Source of the DNA: Ophioderma brevispina
Taxonomy: Eukaryota; Echinodermata; Ophiuroidea; Amphilepidida; Ophiodermatidae
Length of the DNA stretch: 64,000 nucleotides
Assembly (NCBI GenBank): GCA_023653785.1
Contig: JAMKCH010010133.1
Location: 1 to 64,000, forward strand
Reading direction: 5' to 3'
Positions 1 through 12,569 of this stretch are shown here, piece by piece (the first letter of the stretch is position 1; every line of letters starts with the position of its first letter). The position numbers and the translations under genes were made by a program. A model generated the notes under the pieces. That model had not been told where the DNA came from and made no database searches. It was given only the letters and a program-made list of their open reading frames with translations.

Positions 1-893
1 TCTGCATATTTTCGACTTTCTATGCTGAAAAAAATGAAGAGAAATTGTGATGAAGAAATGAGGGTTAGCGATGAAAGATTTTTTATCGAGTGTCTGATTT
101 TTACCCCATTCCAATGGGATTTACCACAGTTAAAGCAATATTAGCACATTTTCTTGACGAGCGCCCCAATGTTTCAAAAAATTGAGATTTTACACGGTTA
201 CATTGGTAACTGGATAGTAAAACTATACCTGTGAATGGTAAGCTTACAATGTCTATTGTGTCCCGTAAACGAAGGAATTTGTAACTAGAATATTATCGGG
301 ATCCGTAATCATTCAACGGCTGCTGGAACGGCCTTCCAAATGAAATAGCGGGAAATAGCGCCATGAGTATCTACGCTCATCTATTAGTTGTTTTAGTGGT
401 TAGGCAAGGCAAGTTAGATGTCATTTTTCTTGGGTGGCACTATTCATCATGGAAGGACATAAACTTAAGCAGTTCAGCTCTGCCGTTAAGTACAATCTAG
501 GATCCCCAATTCTAATTACAAAAATCGCCATTTAATGAATATTACGCATTTTGAGCATTCTCGTGCGCAGGTACAGTTTCAAGACAATACCAAAACTAGC
601 TGTGCAAAATATCACATTTTGAAAATGGGGGGCTTTAAGCTAAGGTTTTACGTCCATTATTTTCGTTCTGAATGTGGGGACAATCTTTCAGGATCAGCTG
701 TTGTAGGGAAAATTGAAAGGTAATGATTTCATCCATTATGATGTTTCCTGTCCGCTTCTTAATCGAGAAAGGTGTGGTGGTTTGTAACAGATAACAACAT
801 ATGTCTAGAGGATTAGCAAAAATCGGGCACTTGGTGCAATAGAAATATGACCAATTGGCCCCACTTCATATAGACTATAACTAATTATTAATT
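1..893. other. Unassigned AT-rich DNA
   Basis: No open frame with protein-like composition, no RNA gene and no clear repeat was recognised. The only frame of note, 535-723 plus, is short and has no recognisable motif. Confidence 0.5.
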
Positions 894-1350
894 TTCAAAA
901 CGGGACCCCAGCTGGATTTGAACCTGTGACGGCAATCGTGGCTCTTTTTTCAAAATGGCCGCCATTTTTAATTTCAATCCCTCATATATCGGTTAATAAG
1001 AGTGGACATGAGTTGATCTTCGTGTCTATACTGTTAGTCAGGGCCAAGGGAATCAAATCTGATTATACTTTAAAGATTCTCATGTCCGTTACTGTGTTTT
1101 CAAAAATGGCGCCAATGTACACTAAAAACTGATGCCTTTATTATAACGTTGCACAAAATAATGATGTTAACTGGATTTTGGTATATTCTTATGTTATCGG
1201 GGTCAAGGAATTCAAATATACTTGTTTTTACTATCTGTGCAGCTGCATTTCCATTCCAATATGGCAGCCAATTTTGCACCTAAAATCTCTTGTTCACAAG
1301 AATATAATGGAATTGATTTTTGTGTCTATACCTATGTTGGCAGGGCAAGC
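894..1350 (-). repeat. Dispersed repeat of ~150-bp units with ATGGC-NGCC-AT motif
   Basis: Three loosely conserved units lie at about 150-bp spacing. Each is marked by an ATGGCxGCCA-type motif (near 955, 1107 and 1260) followed by phrases such as 'tgtctatac' and 'agggcaag'. The left end at 902-930 reads on the minus strand as a GGTTCAAATCC box, like a tRNA B box, followed by GGGGTCCCGTTTT. The same arrangement, inverted, is at 4490-4890, so this is a dispersed family and not a gene. The class is unknown; the B-box-like end could be chance or a tRNA-derived tail. Confidence 0.6.
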
Positions 1351-2915
1351 TTAATTATGTATGACAAATAATAATAATGTATTTTTCTTCCAAGTTATTA
1401 GTAATATTAGCATAATATGACGTTCGATAAAGTGCTAGGGCGCCGTGATGGAAGTACACAGGTTGTTTTCAAACAACGAGTAATATCCATAACGGTAAAG
1501 AAAGATTCATGGAAAGAATTAATACGGTTTTAGATTGGAGATTGCATTGGTGAAGGCGGGCGATACCACAATCATACCACCTAAATACATAGCATTAGTA
1601 AGTTATCATATTATTAAATAGCCAATAGCCTCTAGCATGTTTTCTCAGAAAGAACCTTTACCCTCCAGATTTTTTTGCTTACTTACACAATTCTTTTTGT
1701 TTAGCTTTATAATTTATGAAAAATTGTACTTTTTTAACATATGGGGAAAATAAAAAGAAAGCGGTGAAAAAAATAACCAAACAATAACTATTTCCGTGAA
1801 AACGAGCAAACCTACTTTGTCCACTGCTATCAAAAGGCAGGGAAACACGTACATTGTATTTCTTAATGGATCTGAGCACACGTAGTCCTCATATTTTAAT
1901 TAATTTGTTCACATGTAATGCCTAAAAACCAACTGAAACATGCACTTAATTTGTTCTCACTTACTTCAGACTGAAGTGACCTAAATCCCTTACCCGTCTC
2001 CCATCATAATGAAAATATGAAATTTGTAAAATCCAACTTTTCAAATAATGGCATTGGCGCGTGCTCCTACAATTGCAATGTTTGTCTACTGAACATCTTG
2101 GGTTAAAGGACCATCGTTCATCGTGAATGGGTAAACGGTTTTCCTCAGTGTATGGTTCCTAGCACAAATGGCAATCAGCGGAGCAGAGAATCAATTCTGG
2201 AGCACGGCAGACTGCTAAAAAGATTCAAGGAGAGAGATTGATCGTCAACGACAGGCACAATCAGCCGCAAATCATGCTGCAGTGCGTAGATAACTTAACA
2301 ATAAACTCTAAACCAGCAATGGACCTTGGAATTTGCGAGTATTATTGACCAGAAGGGTCAAAAAATTTTATTCGGTGAAATTTTTCATTATGGTCTCCTC
2401 TGCTAATGCTAGCCGTGGACAAGTAGGTTTGCATCATTTTAGGGAAACAGTCAGTGTTTGGTATTTCCACCGTTTTCTTTCTTGTTTTCCCATATTGTCA
2501 TACAAGTACATATTTTCATAATATAAGATAACAAGGATAAGAATTGATTTAGTAAGTAAAATTTGCCGTTTCTGGGGTAACTTCTTTTCTGAGACACCCT
2601 GTAGGGTCAAAAGAAATTGTATATAAAAAGACATAAAATTACATTTTGCACATACAAGAGTACAACAGGGAAACCACATGCAGAACACCTTTGTTTGAGT
2701 CCTCAAAAACATCCTATCACCTACTTATCGATGGACTCCTGGAAATGAGCCATCCTCCAATGTAGTCTAATTCAAATGTTATTATGCAATGAATTACATT
2801 GTAATAATTGCTGAAGTATAGTAGGATCTGTAGACATAACTAATAATAATCTCGATCGCAGTCGTTCCCAAAATTGGGCATATTTCAGATGGTTGTAGTT
2901 AATGCAATTAATTGG
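1351..2915. other. Unassigned DNA
   Basis: Low-complexity AT-rich sequence with only short open frames such as 1679-1879 minus and 2434-2712 minus. None shows a recognisable domain or splice pattern. Confidence 0.45.
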
Positions 2916-2919
2916 CATT

Positions 2920-3250
2920 AATATTGGAATTAAAGGTGCAAAGAGAGATTTCGACACATTCGTATTTTCTGCCATATGTAGTTGTTTCATATAATTAGAA
3001 GTAGATCTCGTACCTTTTATTTGTACAGAAATGTCTTAAAAGGTGAAAAAAAGAGGGATTTTATATGCTCATGTCAATATAACCATAGGAGAATTTCCTA
3101 TTTTGCTCACATAGGAAATTAGAATGTCACAATTATTTGTACCAAAGTAAGTCTCAAAACGAATCCTTTCAGATGCGGGATATTTTTATGATAGAAAGCC
3201 TTACATCAGTTCAAGTGCTTGAAGATAATAATAATGTATGCATTAAGAGT
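2920..3250 (+). repeat. Dispersed repeat, copy A (pair with 49130-49440)
   Basis: This segment aligns by eye with 49130-49440 in the same orientation. Shared anchors in the same order are 'aaggtgcaaa-gagat', a 'caatata-aacatagg' block, 'ttgtaccaaag', 'ccttcagatg' and 'agcttacatcag' variants. The copies are strongly diverged with many indels, which suggests an old family. The full element limits are not visible. Confidence 0.5.
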
Positions 3251-3285
3251 AAAAGCAGAAGGTTATTTAATCAGAAAGGAATGAA

Positions 3286-3286
<1 letters not shown>

Positions 3287-3365
<79 letters not shown>
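3287..3365 (+). repeat. Poly(A) run, 79 bases
   Basis: An uninterrupted run of 79 A follows 'atgaac' and is followed by 'caaaaaatttttt'. It could be a retroelement tail or an expanded homopolymer. Its exact length is likely assembly dependent. The 92-codon plus frame across it, with a poly-lysine stretch, is an artefact. Confidence 0.9.
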
Positions 3366-3366
<1 letters not shown>

Positions 3367-3675
3367 AAAAAATTTTTTGAATTTTTTAAATGAAACCAAC
3401 CCTATCCAAAATTAACATCTATTTTGAGAAGGAAGCGTAGCAGGTCATGTATGGGGTCAAACAATTATCAGAGCACCGCAATTGCCATAAATCCAGCAGA
3501 TATTGGATGGACTTTCGAAAAGTCCCAATGACAATGGAAAATGACTTTACCACTTCACCTTACCTGGTGGAGTACATCGTACAACATCAGTTGTAGATGC
3601 TATCAAGGGATGCAGAGGCAGTGTAAGAGACACTGTGTCACACAACTGGTGCTAACAGGCAGTCGCTATATAAGG

Positions 3676-4036
3676 TCAGATGCATGTGCGCAAAGGCACT
3701 GCTGTGGCCTTCACAAAAGCTCCCATTTTCCTCGATACCAAGCCAAACTCGTTAGCTTTTGTCATACTCCATTCAGTCCACTCCTTTATTTCATCTGTCC
3801 AAGCTGTTGAAGGACGACCTCTTCCTCTAAGACCTTTCCCACAGTCCCTGAAATGATTTGCTTCTCAATACTGTTCTCTCTTCTCATATTGTGACCAAAA
3901 TTTTCAGCTTCCTCTCTCTTATCAGTTTTCTAAATCAGGCATGAACTAATCTCTCCAACAACCATTCATTTGTTTTTTGTCTGCCAGGATATCCTTAGAA
4001 GCCTCCATAACCCCACATTTCAAACGAATCGATGCG
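3676..4036 (-). pseudogene. LINE reverse-transcriptase C-terminal remnant
   Basis: Read on the minus strand, this encodes the tail of a non-LTR retrotransposon polyprotein. In order it shows SFEMWGY, then a frame-damaged stretch with NEWLLER, then NFGHNMRRE, then GLRGRGRPSTAWTDEIKEWT, ending with AFVKATAVPLRT and a stop. In such elements this region lies after the reverse-transcriptase palm and carries the FGH-x-R and GRGRP-x-x-x-W-x-D motifs. Only the last ~120 codons are present, with at least one stop and one probable frameshift, so it is a dead 5'-truncated copy. The exact clade cannot be fixed from this tail alone. Confidence 0.75.
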
Positions 4037-4489
4037 TTTATATCACTTTAGGTGTTGCCCAAGTTGGTTCGTGCCAAGGCATTACATGTGGTATAATTAA
4101 GGTATAGACACAAAGAGACGATATTTTATGTCACATTTTTATGTTTAGATAAAATGCAATATGTGGGATAAGTTTAGACATAGCGGGATGTCTACACCTC
4201 AGACAATCAACATTCAGACCTGTCCTGCATATTCGCATGGTTCACATTCCAATCATTGTACAACTGCATTCAGCTGCATACATTGTTATCTGATCGGTTT
4301 TAGATCCGTGTTGCCATACACAGCAACCCAGTTGACGTCACCGTGGTCCACATCTTATTTGTAAATGGCAGGTCCAGAAGTGTCTTTTTCGTTTAAATTT
4401 AAAAATTTTATAAAATTAAATAAACAAGGGCTTAATCAAACATCTCAAAAGTTAATAATAGTCTGACTATACTTTAAGTAACATGTCAT

Positions 4490-4890
4490 TTTAAACTCAA
4501 AATGGCTGGCATATTGAAAAACACAAGGACTAACAAAAGATATTTCAAAATGTATGTCCATATTTGATTTCCCTGCCCTACACATACACAAAAGTTTATA
4601 TCCTTATTTGAGCAGAGTAGGAAAAACGTCAATTTTTACCCGGCATTTAGTGCAATTTGGCGGCCATTATTGGAAAACAAAATACCTGACCGAATGTATT
4701 TACCACATAATGTCATATTTGATCCTTGGCAATTCAAATAGGGGTCTAGTCACAAAGATCAGTGTTATTACCGAGATAATAAGAACTAAAAATGTGAATG
4801 GCAGCCATTTTGAAAAAATACGCACACGCTGCCACAGTCAAATCCATGTCTGGGTTCCCGTTTTGAATAATTGCTTCTGGTCCTCTTAAG
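4490..4890 (+). repeat. Dispersed ~150-bp-unit repeat, second copy
   Basis: Inverted relative of the repeat at 894-1350. Motifs atggctggca (4502), ggcggccatt (4659) and ggcagccatttt (4801) are again spaced by about 150 bp. The right end 'tcaaatcc...gggttcccgttttgaat' matches the minus-strand end of the first copy. This defines one common terminus for the family. Confidence 0.6.
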
Positions 4891-5694
4891 CGTGTCACAA
4901 GGTTATACTTCTAATCACAAAGTGCACGATTTTTCTCCAGATGGGTCTTAAACCTCTGGACTAACAAGAATCTAACGTGTTCTTGTCTTTGGAGAGATAT
5001 TATCTCGTGATGAAGAAAGTTGAAAGTCATGATTAAAAATGTGTCCCCACACTATACGGTGCATGAATCATGTACGAATCTCATTCGGGCATCTGTAAAA
5101 ATAGAAACCTTATAAAATGTACCCGACGGCTGAATTTCCTACACCTTACAATACAAATAAACTTACTTATGTAATCATGATCCCCTCCTTCTTCCCACTC
5201 CCATAAGATTAAAAAAACTATTAGGACCCTGGAGGTAGAACTGGAAAATGTTGATTTTATATATAGGACAAAGGTCATTGAGTCTCCGGTGGCATTAAAT
5301 CAAGGACTTTGATAATAACGTTATGAGAGCAGCGTAAGAAAACGGGTTGTCAACAGCTAAAAGAAGTTCGCCGGTCTGTGCAAGGGCAGTAATATAATTG
5401 CCGTTCGATATGGTATTTCAATAGGTGACATTCAATTAGCGACAATCGGTTAGCTCAGGTATTGTATTGAGGTTGTAATGACGAATTGATTATCTTGGCA
5501 GCGTTCTGCCTCAGTGCTTGGTGTTTTTTCACAATTGCATCTGTTTTCATTAACATGCGGACGTGTGGTCAGTTTTTCCGAAAATTCCAGCCCTTAAATC
5601 CCATGTGGCATCCTTTTGCATAATATTTGGGCTTGCCTTTGGTACTTTTAATTGAGTTGAAACATTCCCAAAACATTTAAACATACAACTATTA
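4891..5694. other. Unassigned DNA
   Basis: No recognisable coding or repeat structure. The minus frame 5081-5278 has no family signature. Confidence 0.4.
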
Positions 5695-5714
5695 ATATAT
5701 ATATATATATATAT
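5695..5714. repeat. (TA)n microsatellite
   Basis: About ten alternating TA units border the left side of the satellite-like array that begins near 5720. Confidence 0.85.
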
Positions 5715-5719
5715 CTAGT

Positions 5720-7200
5720 ATTTGCATTTCGGTATGAGATCCGCTTGGGTCCCGAGTTGGCCAAATTTAATTGGTTAAATAAATAGTGTGATGTACAAGT
5801 ATGGCAGATAGATGGTAATTGCTGTTTGGTTCAAGATCCGGTTCGACTCGATTCGGAGGTTAATTTGGTTTATAAATTATATGGTGTTATAATGATTGCA
5901 GATGGTACTAGATTAATTTGGGTTTCGATTGGAAGGATAAATTGAAAAGATAGTATTTGCAGATTCCGGTATAAGACTCGCTTTGGGTCTCGATTGGCAG
6001 GTCCAATTGGCAAGCAATTGGGTACTTCAGGCGTGTAATAATAGCAGATCGGTTTATAAGATCCGCTTTGGTTCTCGATTTGGTTGAGGTAAATTTGAAG
6101 TGAAGTTTTAGAGTCGGCAGATCGGTATAAGGTCCGCTTCGGATCTCGATTGGGCTGGTGTAAAGGTTGTAGTACTTATGTTCAATTGGTAATCAATTGG
6201 GTAATTCAGCGTAATAATAGCACATCGGTATAAGATCCGTTTCGGGTTCGCATTTGGTGGGTAAATTTGAAAGTATTATTATGGTTATAGGTGTCGGCAG
6301 ATCGTTATAAGGTCCGCTTCGGATATCGATTTGGCTGGTAAATGTTGCTGTATATTATGTGGGTCAGTGTGGCTCAGCGATCGATATAAGATCCGCTTCG
6401 GGTCTCGATTTGACTGTGTTAATTTGTAATTGTATGTATATTTTATCCGCGATGTTTAAGATCCGCTTTGGGTCTCGATTGGCAGAGGTCCAATGGAATT
6501 CAATTGGCGGTACTCAGCCGTAATAAAGAGATCGGTTATAAGATCCGCTTTGGGTCTCGAATTGGGCTGGTAAATGTTGTAGTATAGAGTCGGCAGATCG
6601 GTATAAGTCCGCTTCGTATCTCGATTTGGCTGGTAAGGTTGTAGTAATTTATGTTCAATTGGTTTAATCAATTGGTTATTCAGTAATATAGCAGGTCGAT
6701 ATAAGATCCTCTTCGGGTCTCGATTTGGCGGGTAAATTTGAAGTATTATATATGGTATAGGTATAGAGTGTCGCAGACGGTTAATTATAAGGTCCGGTTC
6801 GGATCTCGATTTGGCTGGTTTAACATGCTTGCTGTATTTTATGTGGGGTAGTGTGGCAGCCGATCGATATTATAAGATCCGCTTCGGGTCTCGATTTGAC
6901 GGGTTTGTTAAATTGGTTTGAAAATTTGTAATTGTATGTATATTTTATCCGCAGATCTTTTATAAGATTCCGCCTTTGAGGGTTCTTCGATTGGCGGATA
7001 GTTATATTAAGAAATTGGTAATTGATTTTGTAGACTTATGTTCAATGGTGAATAGTTTGTTCAAGTTGAGTGTCAGCAGATCGTGTATAAGATCCGCTTT
7101 GGTCTCGATTTATTTGCCTGGTAATAATTTGTAATTGTTGTTGTAGTTGATGCGCCGAATCGGTTATAAGTCCTTTTTGGGTCTTTTTTGGCAGGCTAGA
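5720..7200. repeat. Satellite-like array with ~480-bp higher-order period
   Basis: About 20 monomers of 60-120 bp share the core 'cagatcggtataag' plus 'atccgcttcgggtctcgat'. The spacers between cores fall into six recognisable types, and the order repeats. Monomers starting near 6118, 6221, 6298, 6378, 6450 and 6530 recur at about 6594, 6692, 6774, 6861, 6952 and 7077, offsets of 471 to 547. Type-specific marks include 'ttcaattggtaatcaattgg' (first type), 'tatgtgggtcagtgtggc' (third), and 'tgtatgtatattttatccgc' (fourth). A partial earlier period covers 5960-6117. Many 1-2 base indels separate copies. Open frames here are by-products. Confidence 0.85.
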
Positions 7201-7990
7201 TTTATTATTATTCATGGTTTACGTCATGAATAGGGTATTTCTTTTGTAGAAGTTGATGGTGATGAAGGCGAAAATGCCTTGAAATTTTGGTAATATTCTG
7301 AGGTTATATTGATATGTAAGCAATAGGAATTTAGACAAAGTGTGGGGGTTAGGAAGAATTGGCCTGGCCAATTGTATCGGTACGATCGATGGCAATTGAT
7401 ACCTGAGTTTGGTGCTCTTCAGGAAATTCTTCCTAAGACCATCCAAATGAGGGGTCTGGATACAGATATGTACGGTAACCTAAAAGGCTATAGGCAATAT
7501 TGTCACAGACCAGTTGGGAATATTTATCAATCAGGTTTCATCTTTGCATGATGGCAAATGATTTGTTTTGATAGCAAAATAAATGACCTTGTGGTCCTGC
7601 CTGTGACAGATGCTCAGTTTCAATCCGGGTGTGAAAATGCCTATTTCTTAGCTCTGTGGACAATATAAGGATCTGCGAGAACAAGCCATTTCTCGAATGC
7701 ACTATATACGATATATTTTCACACCTTACCTTTAAATTTGCGATATTTTTAAACTTTTCATAGCAAATTTGTCGGATAATATTTTATTTTTGTTTATTTA
7801 TTTATTTATTTGTATTTAAGCGTTTATTCTAAGGAGTAACATTTTGTGAATTAATGTAGCAGCACATTTGCGAGAGAAAACTCTCAAAGTCAGCTGAGCA
7901 TTCCAGCATTTTGTCCTCATTTTTCCGGCAAACAGACCTTTGTTTTATCTTCAATATACAAACTCCGGGGATTGGAGCACTCCATCTTGT
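7201..7990. other. Unassigned DNA next to the array
   Basis: It holds an open frame at 7342-7551 plus that resembles no family known to me, and AT-rich sequence with a TTTA run near 7793-7815. No repeat partner was seen in the window. Confidence 0.4.
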
Positions 7991-7994
7991 ATGT

Positions 7995-8315
7995 TGAGGC
8001 TTTAAGACCCCCTTTTTTAGCATGTTGTCACCCAAGACCCCTTATTTTTGTTGAAAATTTCACCTAACGACCATATTTTGTAAAAGTTTATCACTGTCAC
8101 CCGAAGTCCCCTATTTTTGGGGAAATGTTGAAAGGTTACACAAAGATCTCTATTTTTTAGAAAAGTTTGCAAATCCCACCCAAAGACCGAATTTTTTGAA
8201 AATTTTGCAAATTTCTCACTCAAAAGCCTCATATTTTGGTCAATTTGGCTGTCTCTCACCCAAATACGGCCTATTTTTTCAGTTCTGTTCACCAAATGCC
8301 TCTGGTTTGGAAGCG
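7995..8315. repeat. Degenerate short tandem repeat, ~40-45 bp unit
   Basis: Units of the form 'tcacccaaagacc' + 'cctattttt' + 'gaaaatttgcaaa' recur about seven times with heavy divergence. The plus and minus frames across it are repeat-derived. A similar 'acccaatgacccc' array occurs at 19110-19380. Confidence 0.65.
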
Positions 8316-8319
8316 CAGC

Positions 8320-10160
8320 CTTACACCCATATCCCCTATCTGTTTAATCTTATTCCTTTAATTTTATTTTGGTCATGTTCAGCGCACGTTTTGATTTAGC
8401 GTATTTATAAATGCTCTTTTGCGATGAACTTTACAATAAGGCAAATCCTCATTAGAAGTTCAGTTGTTTAATACAACCAACGTTACCTGAATGCTTGTCT
8501 TTACTGTAAAAATTTCTATTCTTATATAGTTTCCATGGATTGTGTTAAACCCGTGCAGCTCCTAGACCGAAAGAGTGTATTTTCTGGAGTTTTTTTCTAT
8601 AATTCAACAACGTATGATTATGTTCCTTGGCTTGACTACCCTTTTCATTTATTGTCTGGATTGGCGTTGAAAACAAGATATATTTGTTTCCATAACGAAA
8701 CGAATCAAAGATAACTTTCCACTTTCTTATATATTTCATTGCAATATTAAAAGAACGTATTCCGCTTTAATTTATAAGAGGTTATGATTCCGTTTATCAG
8801 GCGAGGGGATTTGGGGAGACTATTAACAAAAAATCTGAGGCAAAATAATGTGTAGGAAATAGTAATAACTATAATGATCAGACATTTTATTTACCATGTC
8901 ATGGCTGCGCTGGTTAAACTTTTGGGAAATGCAATATAATTCATATACCTTTTTTTAATTTGGCTCGTTTTGATCAAACTTGCAGGTTACAAAAACCCTC
9001 TGGCAACATAGAAGAGTTTTCTTTATTGGAATGCCCTGATTATTGCACGGCCATTTAAAAATACATTTTAGTCGTATCGTCATAGAAGCGCGAAACTGTT
9101 TTCCACCAAGAGGCTTTACACAGAAGAAACAAATTGGAATGTAGGTTAATATAAAAAGGCGAAAAGACACTTTTAAGGGGATTTACATGAAGAGTACCAA
9201 AATCTGGGGATTTATTAAACTTAATTTAAGTAGAAGGCACTTTGTGTGTGTGCGGACATGGCAAAGCTTTTAGGGCTTTAGTGCAATTGCAATGGAGTCG
9301 GTGAGCGTAATTTCGAGTCATTGCCCACTGAGAATATCTCTTTTTTGCAAATCTAATAGATTGCATGTCTAGTACAATACCAATACCCTAAATAGAAAGA
9401 AGCGTATAAATTTTCCTCTTTTTATTCATCAGTAAATGATGATTGTTAAAATGTGGGGCGTACGTGTAAATCCGAATCACTGATGATGTATAAATTTTCT
9501 ACCAAAAGTAAAAAAACGAAAGACATAGCTGATTTTAAGCGGGCTTCATAATACCAAAATACAATTGCGTGATTTTGATAGATATTTTTCTTTCCCAAAA
9601 TGTCGCTCAATTCAGTTGGTTGGAAATTAATACCTCTATCTAAAACGGCTCAAAGACGATAGGTTGCCAACATGATCGGAAACCGTCATAAGAAACTCGT
9701 TTTAATTATGCCGCTTTACAAAACCTATAATACCTTTTATTATTTCGGAGTAGAGGACTCTTGTATTTCTGAACATTAGTAGAGCGAATAGCTTTCAACC
9801 TTTCCAATTCCAACACGTTATTAGAATTTAATTGAGGGGTTTAAATGTCAGGAAAACATAGAGTTGGAATTGGAAGTCAATGTTTTCCGACTTCTAAACA
9901 AGTCTTTTAAAGTGACTGAAATCCATTCATCGATTACAGTCATTCGTGTTATAGTATCTGATGTCTCTGCATGGTTTCATGTTGTGAGGGACAACAGGTC
10001 GTTCGAAGTGTGTCCCTTCTATCACTATAGTCTGGGAGTATCAATGTTCCCATTTGACTTGAATAAGCAAAGATTCATACTTCCCTATATACAACTCAAT
10101 ATAATTAGAACACAACATCATAAATTAGCATTTGACAATAAGAAGACTTCATTTCATTTT
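8320..10160. other. Unassigned DNA
   Basis: No gene, RNA or repeat recognised. Open frames such as 9864-10199 plus (111 codons) lack motif, splice support or compositional bias. Confidence 0.4.
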
Positions 10161-10164
10161 TATC

Positions 10165-10765
10165 AGCGAGGCCGACGTATGAAAAAGGTCGTAGCGTAAT
10201 CCTAAATAGTCCGACACCTCTGGCCGTAAAGTGTGCGGGAAAATGGTCAAAAAAGAAGTCCTTAAGTTTAAAAGTGAAAAAAACCAATTGTAAAACAGGA
10301 ACTTTGTGTGTCAGTTTATTTTAAATAATAGCCAATCAAAAAATTGCAGGTGTTGCTGCGGGCAGTATGAATGGCCATATAAATGGAAGCGTTGAAATAC
10401 TTTCTATTACGTTATAGAGGTCTGCCTGTTGTATCAATTGGTGTACGAACAAAAGAATACACATAGCTCTCCTGGTAAGGCCGCCCATCAAGTTAATGTT
10501 GTGTGGAACCCTGGATATCTCGTTGTATTTACAAAAAATCCTGAATAAAACGGTTCGGATTTTACTGTTGAACAAAAGTTTATCCAGAGAGGCGACGTAT
10601 GAACTTTTGAAAAAGGTCTTAGCGTGATCCTAAATAGTTCCGACACTCGGAGACCGTAAAGTGTCGGGGAAATGGTTTTCAAAAGGTGTTAAAATTGAAA
10701 GAACAAATGTAAAACAGGAACTTTGTGTGTCAGTTTATTTTAAAATAATTGCAAATCAACAAGAT
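10165..10765. repeat. Pair of ~175-bp direct repeats with a 240-bp spacer
   Basis: Segments 10165-10345 and 10583-10765 match in the same orientation. Both contain 'gcgacgtatgaa', 'aaaaaggtc-tagcgt-atcctaaatag', 'ccgtaaagtgt', and the near-identical 'acaggaactttgtgtgtcag' followed by 'tttatttta'. The spacing is about 420 bp. The intervening 240 bp has no match. It could be a tandem duplication of a 420-bp unit, or the terminal repeats of a very small retroelement. Ends do not show a clear TG...CA, so the first reading is preferred. Confidence 0.7.
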
Positions 10766-10769
10766 TCAA

Positions 10770-12565
10770 AATGAAAAAAAAATGCCAAGCTCAACAAATT
10801 AGGATGGACTCAGTCATAGGTATGTAGGTAATGCTAATGGAACCGCCAATAAGAGATACTCGGTTTTAGGCGAATGGATCCTCAAATGCAATCATGATTA
10901 TGGTAAAGAAGATACAGGTACTATTGCATTGATATCTCCATTTTGACTCACAGAACAGTGATCTCTCAATCTGGTCCACTCTCTGGGAGTCTGTTAGGAC
11001 ATGGATTGCAAGTGAACAAAGAATGAATTTGCAAGGAAATCACTGCGCCAGAAATTATTGAAAGAAATGGTGCGGATAGGTTTAACACGGACGACACCAT
11101 ATTACGTGTACGCGCACCTTTTTAACAAAATAATTAATTATGTGTCCAAATACTCGTACAACTTCCACGCACGCCACACACTATACCTGGAAGCCGTAGT
11201 ACACTGCGCTTGTTGCTCTTTTTGTTCCGCAGCCCTGAAGGAGAGGGAGAACTAGTGCGTCACTGCAAGTGAGTTTATCCATGGGAATTCACAAAACGAA
11301 TCGAAGTGTTTTCAGAAAGTGTTCATCCAATCCCATAACATCGAATTATCAGCCCACCACACGTTATTTGGGGAATTTTTATTGATCATGATCGACAGAA
11401 GAGCATCCCGAGACAAATGCCTACACTTTTAAAGACATATTAAAAAAACGCCTACACGGTCAAACCATATCTCTGTTTAAGTATGCACTTCGTGCTAAAT
11501 ATAACTTCTATTATGATAAAAATAACTTCGCCGGAATCTAACAATTCTTAAAGCTCTAGGAATTCTTACATGATAAAAGGATAAAGCACATGGGACATGA
11601 TATGGAAATCTCTTTCCCACTTGTACTTTACGTCTTTTAAATAGAACAGAAGCTCTGGGTCAACAGCCATGATATTTGCCATGTGCCACTATAAAGATAT
11701 CGCAATGTGATATTGAAGTATGTATCATCAGGCAAATCTCTGGCAATTAGGATCCTATTTCAAAACTAAACAAAACCTGAATGAATTGATTTTGAGAGCA
11801 ATATTTACTTATGCAAGGGAACTCCGATAAAAGGAACAGGCATGATCGCTGTTATTCATATAGGAACTAGATCTCCCACTATTCCAAAACCTTTTAAATT
11901 GCTTGCTTTTTTAAAAAATAATTTTCTGCCACTTAACACAAAAAGGTGACATTTTTCCTTGAAAAATATGCATATTGAAATTAACTATCCACTCAATACC
12001 TGATTGTGGTTAAATTCTTTTGGCAGGATCTACGAGGAAATTATAGTTAAGCAAATTTGATCGCAAATATTCCAGTAGTTTCCACAAGTGGTATAACGAA
12101 TCTATATTGATTTGCTTGAGCAGCTTGTGTTCCTAATTAATGCGTCGATCAAAAAAGTGAGTCGTATGTGATGTATGTGTAATAAGGACATACGTGGCTG
12201 AGACAAGAGGGCTTATTTCTTGGATTACTTGATGGCTTTTTACGAATGTTGAACTTCCCCGGTGAACTTCTTATAGGACATCCTCCCATTGTGAACAACA
12301 CGGTGATAAGTCTCCCCACGGGTTGGTAACGGCTCCTATATGACTTATTTTCTGCAACACTTAACGTGGGGGTTGTATTAACCAGTATGAAAGCAAATTT
12401 AAGATTGTAAGCCGATTGATTTTCAAAGGTTTTGAAACGAATATAGGCTTATTTAAAGGTGCCATAAAATTGGAATATTTTTTTTTTCAGAAACAACTTA
12501 AAACTTTCTATTTTGAACGCCTCAATAATCATATTAGATTAGGTGAATGATTAATAATAAGTCCC
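10770..12565. other. Unassigned DNA
   Basis: AT-rich sequence. The frame 11058-11255 plus has no recognisable motif. No repeat partner was noticed in the window. Confidence 0.4.
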
Positions 12566-12569
12566 CACT

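Noticed and set aside
3137..3415. Frame with a long poly-lysine stretch
   Set aside because: Translation of a 79-base poly(A) run.
5720..7200. Possible CRISPR-like array
   Set aside because: Repeats are degenerate, unit lengths vary from about 60 to 120 bp, spacers recur in order, and the context is eukaryotic.
7342..7551. Plus frame that starts near the end of the satellite array
   Set aside because: No motif, no splice sites with matching phase, and no similarity that I can name.
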